The notes below the pieces were generated by a model that was not told the DNA's origin, searched no databases, and worked only from the letters and a program-made list of their open reading frames with translations. Positions 42,292-49,632 of a DNA stretch of 64,000 nucleotides are shown here, piece after piece. Position numbers and translations under genes: made by a program. The stretch lies in the NCBI RefSeq assembly GCF_023821985.2, contig NZ_CP098805.1, forward strand, positions 992,001 to 1,056,000, read 5' to 3'. How positions within the stretch are numbered: position 1 is the stretch's first letter; every line of letters starts with the position of its first letter. Source of the stretch: Dyadobacter chenhuakuii (GTDB lineage Bacteria; Bacteroidota; Bacteroidia; Cytophagales; Spirosomataceae).

Positions 42292-45200
42292 TTGAAGGTT
42301 AAGGACTATATAAATAGGGTGATTGTGCAGAATACAATCCTGTCGCTGACGGGATTGTATTTATTTATGCCTGATTATGCCCTGGCCCAGAAAAAAATCA
42401 AAGTACCATCTCCCGTTGCCATGGGCGAGGACGGAAAGCTGCATTACGCGCCGGATTCGCTCGGAAACCGCATTGTCGACTTCTCCTATGCCGGTTATAT
42501 GTCGGGAAACAAGCCAATTCCCAATGTTCCAATCCGGGTTGTCGTGCCTGCCAAGCCGGGTGATGCTACATTACGGATTCAGTCCGCAATCGATTATGTG
42601 GGAACCTTGCCGGCGGATCAGGATGGGATTCGAGGGGTGGTTTTCTTGGAAAAAGGCGTCCATACCATCCAGGGAAGTCTTTTGGTTAAAAAATCTGGAA
42701 TCATTATCCGGGGAAATGGCACGCGGGAAGACAAAACAACAATACTGGCAGCCGGACTTTCCAGGGAAACTATCATTCAGATTTCAGGTGCGAATGATAT
42801 AAAGAAAAGCAAATTCATTGAAGTAGCAGATGAATACGTACCGGTTAATGCATTGACGTTCAACGTGTCAAATTCGGCTAATCTGAAAACCGGTGACCGG
42901 ATTCAAATCCATCGTCCATCGACCAAAGCGTGGATTCAACTATTGAAAATGGAGGAATTTGGCGGCGAAACGGGCTGGCTAGGATGGAAGCCTGGGCAGC
43001 GGGACGTTGTCTGGCACCGCACCATTACAGCCATTTCGGGCAACCAGATCACCATTCAAGCACCTTTGACAACCGCTTTGGACAATAAATATGGCGGCGC
43101 TTTTATAACCAAATATGAATGGCCTGGACGCATTAGTCAGGTCGGGATTGAAAATCTTTGCATTGAATCCACATTTGATCCGGCTAATCCAAAAGACGAA
43201 GACCATCGCTGGATGGGTGTAACAATGGATAATGTCGAAAATGCATGGGTACGGCAGGTTCATTTTAAAGGTCTTGCGGGTTCGGCGGTGGCGCTTTTTG
43301 AGGCGGCTTCGCAGGTTACTGTTGAGGATTGCAAGTCGGTGATGCCTGTTTCTGAAATAGCGGGGCAGCGGCGGAATACATTTTACACACAAGGGCAGTT
43401 AACGCTTTTTCAAAGGTGTTATGCCGAAAACGGCTATCACGATTTCACCACGGGTTACCGCGCGGCGGGACCTAATGCATTCGTCCAATGCGAGTCAATC
43501 CAGCCATTCGGGTTCAGTGGCGCTGCGGATAGCTGGGCTTCCGGGGTTCTTTTTGATAATGTAAATGTCGATGGGCAGGCATTGAGCTTCAAAAATCGCG
43601 GTCAGGACGGCCATGGTGCCGGCTGGACTGCGGCTAACAGTGTAATGTGGCAATGTGCTGCCTCCCGTGTGGAGAATTTCAGCCCGCCAGGTGCGACGAA
43701 TTTTGCATTCGGGATCTGGGCAGAATTTGCGGGTGACGGTTTTTGGGAAAATGTGAATGAGCACATCAAACCGCGCAGTTTGTATGCTGCGCAGCTAGCG
43801 GAAAGGGTTGGTAATGAAGCAATCGAACATGCTGCGCTTATGCCAAAAGAATCCGAGGCATCCAGCAGTCCGAGCATTGCACAGGCGGAAGAACTAACCG
43901 CAAAATCGAATGTTCCGGCAGCTTCATTAGCAGACTGGATTGATGCCGCCTCGAAAAGAAATCCGATTCCCACTGCCTTCACCAATGTGAAGACCATTGA
44001 CGAAATTGGTATAAAACAAATAGCGCAAAAGACAAATCTACCACCGTTAACCATCCAAAACGGCTGGCTGGTGCGTGGGGAGGAAGTGGTTATCGGCAAC
44101 CGCCAGGAAGTGCCGTGGTGGCGCGGAAGCATTCGTCCGCATGATGTGGCGCAGGCCAAACCGCACATTACCCGCTTCGTTCCGGGTCGCTCCGGCGCGG
44201 GATTAACCGACATTCCGGAAGCAATGACAGATTCTTTATTAGCCCAAAACATCACGGTGCTCGACCACAATTACGGACTCTGGTACGAACGCCGGCGAGA
44301 CGATCACGAGCGGATTCGCCGGATCGACGCCGAGGTGTGGCCGCCATTTTACGAGCAGCCGTTTGCCAGAAGCGGCAAGGATGCGGCCTGGGACAACCTC
44401 AGTAAATACGATCTCACAAAATACAACCACTGGTATTGGCAGCGGCTCAAAACATTTGCACAACTAGCTGATCAAAAAGGCCTTGTCCTTTATCATCAAA
44501 ATTATTTTCAGCACAACATTCTCGAAGCAGGCGCACATTATGCCGATTTTCCATGGCGCACAGCCAACAATGTCAATAACACAGGCTTCCCCGAACCACC
44601 GCCTTACGCGGGTGACAAGCGGATTTTCATGGCTGAGCAGTTTTATGACATTGCTAATCCGCAACGCCGGGCCATCCACACGGCCTACATCCGCAAATGC
44701 CTCGAAAACTTCGCAGATCAAAGCGGCGTCATTCAATTTATTGGTGCAGAATACACGGGTCCGCTTCACTTTGTAAAGTTCTGGCTGGATGTGATTGCGG
44801 TTTGGGAAAAGGAAACGGGCAAAAACGCGCTTATCGCATTGAGCACCACAAAGGACGTTCAGGATGCTATTTTGGCAGAGCCCAATTATGCCAAAATCGT
44901 AGACATTATCGACATCCGTTACTTGAATTTGCGCGAGGATGGCACATTTTATGCGCCAGAAGGAGGCAAAAATCTGGCTCCCCGCCAACACGCCAGATTG
45001 CAGAAAACGGGCAAAATTTCCTTTGCATCCATTTACAAAGCTGTGCTCGGATACAGACAAAAACATCCCGGAAAAGCGGTCCTATATTCAGCCGGAAATT
45101 ACGATTCCAATGCTTGGGCGGTGTTCATGGCTGGCGGATCCATCAGCGCAATCCCACGCGTTTCGAGTGAATTTTTAGCGGATGTTTCCAAGATGAAGCC

Positions 45201-45447
45201 GGATACATCTGGCGGTTATAAACTGGTGAATCCGGGTGTGGCGGCCGTTTTTTATAAGGAGGACAATGCTGATCTGAACATTGATCTGACTGGCTTCAAA
45301 GGAAATTACGTGCTTCGCCGCATCGATCCGGCCACTGGAACATGGATTAGTAAAAGCGAAAAAGTGAAGGGTGGAAAGATAATTCAGGCGGTGACTTCTG
45401 CGCAAGCAAAGACCGCTCCTATGGTAATCTGGGTTTCAAAATATTGA
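42292..45447 (+). CDS. Large secreted beta-helix protein with uncharacterised (DUF6298-like) C-terminal half
   Basis: This ~1051-residue protein is probably two-domain. After a hydrophobic leader (QNTILSLTGLYLFMPDYALAQ) comes a pectate-lyase-like beta-helix half (about 60-520) with RIQSAIDYVGTLPADQDGIRG, FLEKGVHTIQGSLLVKKSGI and FYTQGQLTLFQRCYAENGYHDF. The second half (about 600-1050) resembles the Bacteroidota family I recall as DUF6298: VIGNRQEVPWWRGSIRPHD, ITVLDHNYGLWYERRRDDHE, LVLYHQNYFQHNILEAGAHY and QFIGAEYTGPLHFVKFWLDV, which read like a TIM-barrel enzyme with Trp and acidic residues. The reaction is unknown; cleavage of a pectic side chain is plausible from context. No ATG fits: the start is TTG 42292, five bases after the lyase stop, or ATT just before it. 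The hydrolase gene follows immediately. Confidence 0.75.
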   Translation: MKVKDYINRVIVQNTILSLTGLYLFMPDYALAQKKIKVPSPVAMGEDGKLHYAPDSLGNRIVDFSYAGYMSGNKPIPNVPIRVVVPAKPGDATLRIQSAIDYVGTLPADQDGIRGVVFLEKGVHTIQGSLLVKKSGIIIRGNGTREDKTTILAAGLSRETIIQISGANDIKKSKFIEVADEYVPVNALTFNVSNSANLKTGDRIQIHRPSTKAWIQLLKMEEFGGETGWLGWKPGQRDVVWHRTITAISGNQITIQAPLTTALDNKYGGAFITKYEWPGRISQVGIENLCIESTFDPANPKDEDHRWMGVTMDNVENAWVRQVHFKGLAGSAVALFEAASQVTVEDCKSVMPVSEIAGQRRNTFYTQGQLTLFQRCYAENGYHDFTTGYRAAGPNAFVQCESIQPFGFSGAADSWASGVLFDNVNVDGQALSFKNRGQDGHGAGWTAANSVMWQCAASRVENFSPPGATNFAFGIWAEFAGDGFWENVNEHIKPRSLYAAQLAERVGNEAIEHAALMPKESEASSSPSIAQAEELTAKSNVPAASLADWIDAASKRNPIPTAFTNVKTIDEIGIKQIAQKTNLPPLTIQNGWLVRGEEVVIGNRQEVPWWRGSIRPHDVAQAKPHITRFVPGRSGAGLTDIPEAMTDSLLAQNITVLDHNYGLWYERRRDDHERIRRIDAEVWPPFYEQPFARSGKDAAWDNLSKYDLTKYNHWYWQRLKTFAQLADQKGLVLYHQNYFQHNILEAGAHYADFPWRTANNVNNTGFPEPPPYAGDKRIFMAEQFYDIANPQRRAIHTAYIRKCLENFADQSGVIQFIGAEYTGPLHFVKFWLDVIAVWEKETGKNALIALSTTKDVQDAILAEPNYAKIVDIIDIRYLNLREDGTFYAPEGGKNLAPRQHARLQKTGKISFASIYKAVLGYRQKHPGKAVLYSAGNYDSNAWAVFMAGGSISAIPRVSSEFLADVSKMKPDTSGGYKLVNPGVAAVFYKEDNADLNIDLTGFKGNYVLRRIDPATGTWISKSEKVKGGKIIQAVTSAQAKTAPMVIWVSKY

Positions 45448-45449
45448 TT

Positions 45450-46994
45450 ATGCGTACAAAAAACGGACTATTTATTTTGCTGATTTTCCTCGTCGCCATA
45501 AGTGCGTGTTCCAAAAGAAGCATTGGACCTGCGGTGTTGAAAGCGGAAAACTTCCGGCATCACGTGGAAAAATTCAACCGGATGGAGGACGAAAACAAGG
45601 TGAATGCCATTCCCAATGCGCAATCGTGGGACTGGATGAAGGCTAATATTCCCTTGTTTGACAGCCCGAAGGATAATTTTCAGGAGATCTATTATTATCG
45701 CTGGTGGACATTCCGCAAGCACATTCACAACACGCCGCAGGGTTTTATCATCACCGAATTCCTGGTCGACCGTAACTATGCGGATAAATACAACATGATC
45801 AGCTGCGCGCTCGGGCATCACATTTATGAGGGCCGCTGGCTCCATAACCAGCAGTATATCAATGATTACGTAAATGTCTGGTTTCGCGGAAATGCAGGTG
45901 GTAGGATGAAAAAACTGCTCACATTCAGCAGTTGGACGGCCGATGCGCTTTTCAACAGGTACAAGGTTAACAGGGATAAAGCATTCGTGTTGAACATGTT
46001 GCCCGACCTGCAATCTGAATATCAGGCCTGGGAAAAAGACCGCCGCACCGCCACCGGACTTTTCTGGCAAACGGATGTCAAGGACGGCATGGAAGAATCG
46101 CTCAGCGGAGGCAGGCGGGAGCAGAATGCCCGGCCTACCATCAACAGTTATATGTATGGCAACGCCCGGGCCATCGCTCAAATCGCCGCTTTAAAGGGCG
46201 ATTCAACGACCAAAAGCCTGTATAACGCCAAGGCAGACACACTCAAAACATTGATTACCAGTAAACTCTGGAATCCGGAAAACAACTTTTTTGAAACAGT
46301 AAAAAAGGGTGGCGCAGGCGAATTTGCAGGCGTTCGCGAGGCGATCGGTTATATTCCCTGGTATTTCAATTTAGCTGATGAAAAACACGATGTAGCCTGG
46401 CAGCAAGTCATTGATCCAAAGGGCTTTCGGGCGCCATTTGGCCTTACCACCGCCGAGCGGCGCCACCCCGGTTTTCGCACGCATGGCTGCTGCAAATGTG
46501 AGTGGGACGGCGCAGTTTGGCCATTCGCCACTTCGCAGACATTAACCGGCATAGCCAACAGAATGAATGCCGACAAAGCAAAGCCACTAACGGACACCAC
46601 GTATTTCCGGTTAATGGAGCTGTATGTAGAATCACAATATTATCGCGGGAAGCCTTACATAGGCGAATATCTGGACGAAACGACGGGTTACTGGCTCAAA
46701 GGTGACCAGGAAAGAAGCCGCTATTACAATCATTCGACATTCAATGATCTCATTATTTCTGGTTTGGTCGGGCTGCGGCCGAGAGAAGATGATATGATTG
46801 AAGTCAACCCATTGATCCCGCAGGAAAAGTGGGACTGGTTTTGCCTCGATAATGTGCTTTATCACGGTAAGATCCTGACCATCATATGGGATAAGAACGG
46901 AGATCATTACAAAAAAGGAAAAGGATTGCAAGTTCTGGTCAACGGAAAGAAAGCAGGATCATCAGAAAACATCGAAAGATTATTGATTAAATAA
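45450..46994 (+). CDS. (Alpha/alpha)6-barrel glycoside hydrolase-like lipoprotein
   Basis: This ~514-residue lipoprotein (lipobox ISAC, about residue 20) starts at ATG 45450, two bases after the previous stop. The body resembles the mannosylglycerate-hydrolase-like (MGH1/GH63-type) (alpha/alpha)6 barrel: IYYYRWWTFRKHIHNTPQG, TGLFWQTDVKDGMEESLSGG, RPTINSYMYGNARAIAQIA, the cysteine-rich CCKCEWDGAVWPFATSQTL and the late YNHSTFNDLIISGLVGLRP. Clan GH-G enzymes invert alpha-linkages and use acidic residues in such WD/DG segments; D and E in TDVKDGMEE and CEWDG are candidates. The precise CAZy family and substrate I cannot name. It sits in a run of tightly spaced pectin-type genes. Confidence 0.72.
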   Translation: MRTKNGLFILLIFLVAISACSKRSIGPAVLKAENFRHHVEKFNRMEDENKVNAIPNAQSWDWMKANIPLFDSPKDNFQEIYYYRWWTFRKHIHNTPQGFIITEFLVDRNYADKYNMISCALGHHIYEGRWLHNQQYINDYVNVWFRGNAGGRMKKLLTFSSWTADALFNRYKVNRDKAFVLNMLPDLQSEYQAWEKDRRTATGLFWQTDVKDGMEESLSGGRREQNARPTINSYMYGNARAIAQIAALKGDSTTKSLYNAKADTLKTLITSKLWNPENNFFETVKKGGAGEFAGVREAIGYIPWYFNLADEKHDVAWQQVIDPKGFRAPFGLTTAERRHPGFRTHGCCKCEWDGAVWPFATSQTLTGIANRMNADKAKPLTDTTYFRLMELYVESQYYRGKPYIGEYLDETTGYWLKGDQERSRYYNHSTFNDLIISGLVGLRPREDDMIEVNPLIPQEKWDWFCLDNVLYHGKILTIIWDKNGDHYKKGKGLQVLVNGKKAGSSENIERLLIK

Positions 46995-46996
46995 AT

Positions 46997-48079
46997 ATGA
47001 AAAAACACCTCATCCCAATCGCCGCATTTCTGTTATGTCTCGCCAGTCATGTTCAGGCCCAAACCTGGAAAGACGGCATCATCACCGATGAATTTATTTT
47101 CGAAAAAACCTCCTTCCCGGAAAGTCACGCTTCCACGATTGCAGAAACGCCTGGCGGACTGGTGAGCGCGTTTTTTGGCGGGACAAAAGAACGCAATCCC
47201 GATGTAGGAATCTGGGTAAGCCGCCTCGAAAGCGGCAAATGGACCGCGCCCGTGGAGGTGGCCAACGGCATCGTCAACGATACATTGCGCTATGCCTGCT
47301 GGAACCCGGTTCTATATCAGATTCCAAACGGTGAACTGATGCTTTTCTACAAAGTAGGGCCGAATGTGCCGGGATGGAAGGGGTTCCTGATCACCTCGAA
47401 GGACAATGGCAAAAGCTGGTCGAAACCCAGGGAATTGCAGGAAGGATTTCTCGGCCCGATCAAAAACAAACCGGTTTTGCTCGCGAATGGCGAACTATGG
47501 TGCCCGTCGAGCACGGAGGGCAAGGGCGGCTGGCGCGTTCATTTCGAAGTGACGCCCGATTTTGGGAAAACATGGCGAAAAGTTGGCCCGCTGAATGATG
47601 GAAAAACGATCCAGGCCATTCAACCGAGCCTTTTAACTTATAAAAACGGAGATATGCAGATCTTGTGCCGCAGCCGGAACCGCGCCATTGTTGAGTCGTG
47701 GTCGAAGGATGGCGGTAAAACTTGGTCGGAAATGAAGGCGTCCAATCTGCCTAATAACAACTCCGGGACTGATGCGGTGACATTGAAAGATGGGCGGCAA
47801 TTGCTCGTTTACAACCACGTGCTGCCTCCGGGCAACGAAGCAAAAGGCCCGCGGACACCATTGAATGTGGCGATTTCAAAGGATGGTAACAAGTGGGAAG
47901 CCGTGCTGGTTTTGGAAGATTCGCCTATCAGTCAGTATTCTTATCCTTCTGTGATTCAGTCGGCGGATGGCATGGTGCACATTGTGTATACGTGGCGTCG
48001 TGAGCGGATTAAATATGTGAAAATTGATCCCACGAAATTAAAAGGAAAGGCCATTAACGACGGCAGATGGCCGCAGTAA
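46997..48079 (+). CDS. Sialidase-fold (BNR-repeat) secreted glycosidase
   Basis: This 360-residue exported protein has a signal peptide ending near VQAQ. It has the six-bladed sialidase propeller: FPESHASTIAETPGGLVSAFFGG, three Asp-box-like S-D-G-K-T-W segments (SKDNGKSWSK, TPDFGKTWRK, SKDGGKTWSE), IQPSLLTYKNGDMQILCRSR and the C-terminal SQYSYPSVIQSADGMVHIVY. It is often annotated as exo-alpha-sialidase, but the surrounding genes process plant glycans, which lack sialic acid. In rhamnogalacturonan-II loci, proteins with this fold release other acidic sugars such as Dha or uronates, so that is a reasonable alternative. The ATG is two bases after the previous stop. Confidence 0.82.
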   Translation: MKKHLIPIAAFLLCLASHVQAQTWKDGIITDEFIFEKTSFPESHASTIAETPGGLVSAFFGGTKERNPDVGIWVSRLESGKWTAPVEVANGIVNDTLRYACWNPVLYQIPNGELMLFYKVGPNVPGWKGFLITSKDNGKSWSKPRELQEGFLGPIKNKPVLLANGELWCPSSTEGKGGWRVHFEVTPDFGKTWRKVGPLNDGKTIQAIQPSLLTYKNGDMQILCRSRNRAIVESWSKDGGKTWSEMKASNLPNNNSGTDAVTLKDGRQLLVYNHVLPPGNEAKGPRTPLNVAISKDGNKWEAVLVLEDSPISQYSYPSVIQSADGMVHIVYTWRRERIKYVKIDPTKLKGKAINDGRWPQ

Positions 48080-48139
48080 AGGCGGACTGAAATGAATGCT
48101 GCTTAGGAAGGTTAAGCCTGAATTTTTACCAAGATCAAC

Positions 48140-49039
48140 ATGAAACGAAGGACATTTTTAAGACTGTTAACCCTCTCCGGCGCGCTCTCGCCATGGGCAC
48201 CGCCGCTTTTGGCAAAAGGAAAAAAGCAGCGCTATAAGGTTGCGGTCATTGATCTGATGATCCTGAAACGTCAGAAATTGAGCGCCTTACCATTGGCTAG
48301 AGAGATCGGGGCGGATGGTTTGGAACTGGATATGGGCGGGCTGGGGGACAGGCCGACGTTTGATAACAAACTGGCCGATCCGGCAATAAGAACACAATAT
48401 TTAGACAAAGCTAAGGAGCTTAATCTGGAAATCTGCTCGCTGGCGATGACCGGTTTTTATTCGCAATCATTCGCCAAACGCGACGGCATTGAAAAGACGG
48501 TTGGCGATTGCATTGAAACCATGAAACAGATGGGCATCAAGACCGCTTTTCTGCCGATGGGCGTGCAGGGCGATCTGGTTAAAAATCCGGAATTGCGGCC
48601 TCAGATCATTGAGAGGCTGAAAAGCATCGCGCCCATGGCAGAGAAAGCGGGCGTTGTCATTGGCATTGAAACCGCGCTCAGTGCAGCAGAAGAGGTGAAG
48701 TTATTGGACGAAGTTGGCTCAAAAGCGATTCAGGTTTATTTCAACTTTTCCAATGCGCTGGAAGCTGGCCGGGATGTGAATGAGGAATTGAAGATTTTGG
48801 GCAAAAACCGCATTTGCCAGATTCATTGCACGGATAAGGACGGCGTTTGGCTCGAAAACAACACCCGGCTTGACATGAAAAAGGTGAAGGCAACATTGGA
48901 TAAAATGGGCTGGAAAGGCTGGCTGGTGATAGAGCGCTCACGCGATGCAGCAAACCCGCGCGACGTAAAAGGGAATTTCGGCGCCAACACCAGATTCATG
49001 AAATCTATTTTCAAAATGCATAAAACGCAACCATTATGA
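48140..49039 (+). CDS. Exported sugar-phosphate isomerase/epimerase-like TIM-barrel protein
   Basis: This 299-residue AP-endonuclease-2/xylose-isomerase-like protein starts with a Tat-type leader (MKRRTFLRLLTLSGALSPWAPPLL), so it is exported folded, probably with a bound metal. Barrel features are LAREIGADGLELDMGGLG, AEKAGVVIGIETALSA with a metal-ligand Glu, NRICQIHCTDKDGVW with His and Asp, and WKGWLVIERSRDA with the closing Glu. Family members isomerise or epimerise sugars or act as dehydratases. An exported form within a glycan locus may act on a released sugar or may have lost activity; which one is not shown. It overlaps the next gene by four bases (ATGA), so the pair is translationally coupled. 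Confidence 0.8.
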   Translation: MKRRTFLRLLTLSGALSPWAPPLLAKGKKQRYKVAVIDLMILKRQKLSALPLAREIGADGLELDMGGLGDRPTFDNKLADPAIRTQYLDKAKELNLEICSLAMTGFYSQSFAKRDGIEKTVGDCIETMKQMGIKTAFLPMGVQGDLVKNPELRPQIIERLKSIAPMAEKAGVVIGIETALSAAEEVKLLDEVGSKAIQVYFNFSNALEAGRDVNEELKILGKNRICQIHCTDKDGVWLENNTRLDMKKVKATLDKMGWKGWLVIERSRDAANPRDVKGNFGANTRFMKSIFKMHKTQPL

Positions 49040-49629
49040 ACCTGAAATCATTCCTGCTTAGCATTGCATTGCTGACTTCCGCATTGGCAAACGCCCAAAG
49101 CAACCCTGATAACGACAAAGCTTATATCACAACTGTCACCAAGCGTTCTGATAAAATACTGGCCGGGCTGCAAATTGCTGATTCGGCGAAATACAAGCAA
49201 GTGAGGGAGATTATGGTGCAGCAATATGTTGATCTGAATGATCTTGAAAAAGATAATAATAGCGAACAGGCGGCTCAAAAGCGGACTGATCTGCACAAGC
49301 AATTCATGGCGAAACTTTCGGCTCAGCTTACGCCTGCGCAGGTCGAAAAGATCAAGGATGGCATGACTTATGGCGTTCTTCCGATCACTTACAAAGCTTA
49401 TACCGACATGATCCCAACTTTGAAAGACGCTGAGAAGGCGCAGATTATGAGTTGGTTAACAGAAGCCCGGGAGCTGGCGATGGACGGCGGATCTTCCGAA
49501 GAAAAGCATAAGGTCTTTGGCAAATACAAAGGTCGCATTAATAACTATCTTTCAAGTCGGGGCTACGACATTCAGCAGGAGCGCAAAAACTGGGAAGCGC
49601 GCCAGAAAGCATCCAAATCAAACGGCTGA
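49036..49629 (+). CDS. DUF3826 family exported protein
   Basis: This 197-residue secreted protein has a signal peptide ending near ALANAQ. It matches DUF3826, a mostly alpha-helical family typical of Bacteroidota pectin-utilisation loci: RSDKILAGLQIADSAKYKQV, then KQFMAKLSAQLTPAQVEKIKDG, MTYGVLPITYKAYTDMIPTL, and the C-terminal KHKVFGKYKGRINNYLSSRGYD. Charged helices are visible throughout. No catalytic motif is obvious, so a binding or assembly role is as likely as an enzyme. Its start overlaps the stop of the isomerase-like gene, and the DUF5703 gene starts three bases after its stop, which fixes it in a three-gene coupled set. Confidence 0.86.
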   Translation: MNLKSFLLSIALLTSALANAQSNPDNDKAYITTVTKRSDKILAGLQIADSAKYKQVREIMVQQYVDLNDLEKDNNSEQAAQKRTDLHKQFMAKLSAQLTPAQVEKIKDGMTYGVLPITYKAYTDMIPTLKDAEKAQIMSWLTEARELAMDGGSSEEKHKVFGKYKGRINNYLSSRGYDIQQERKNWEARQKASKSNG

Positions 49630-49632
49630 TCC

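Noticed and set aside
43602-44270. A 222-codon minus-strand frame
   Set aside because: It is the shadow of the large beta-helix gene; composition is typical of an antisense frame.
46997-48079. A true sialidase acting on sialic acid
   Set aside because: The fold and Asp boxes are present, but every neighbour points to plant glycans, so only the fold is claimed.
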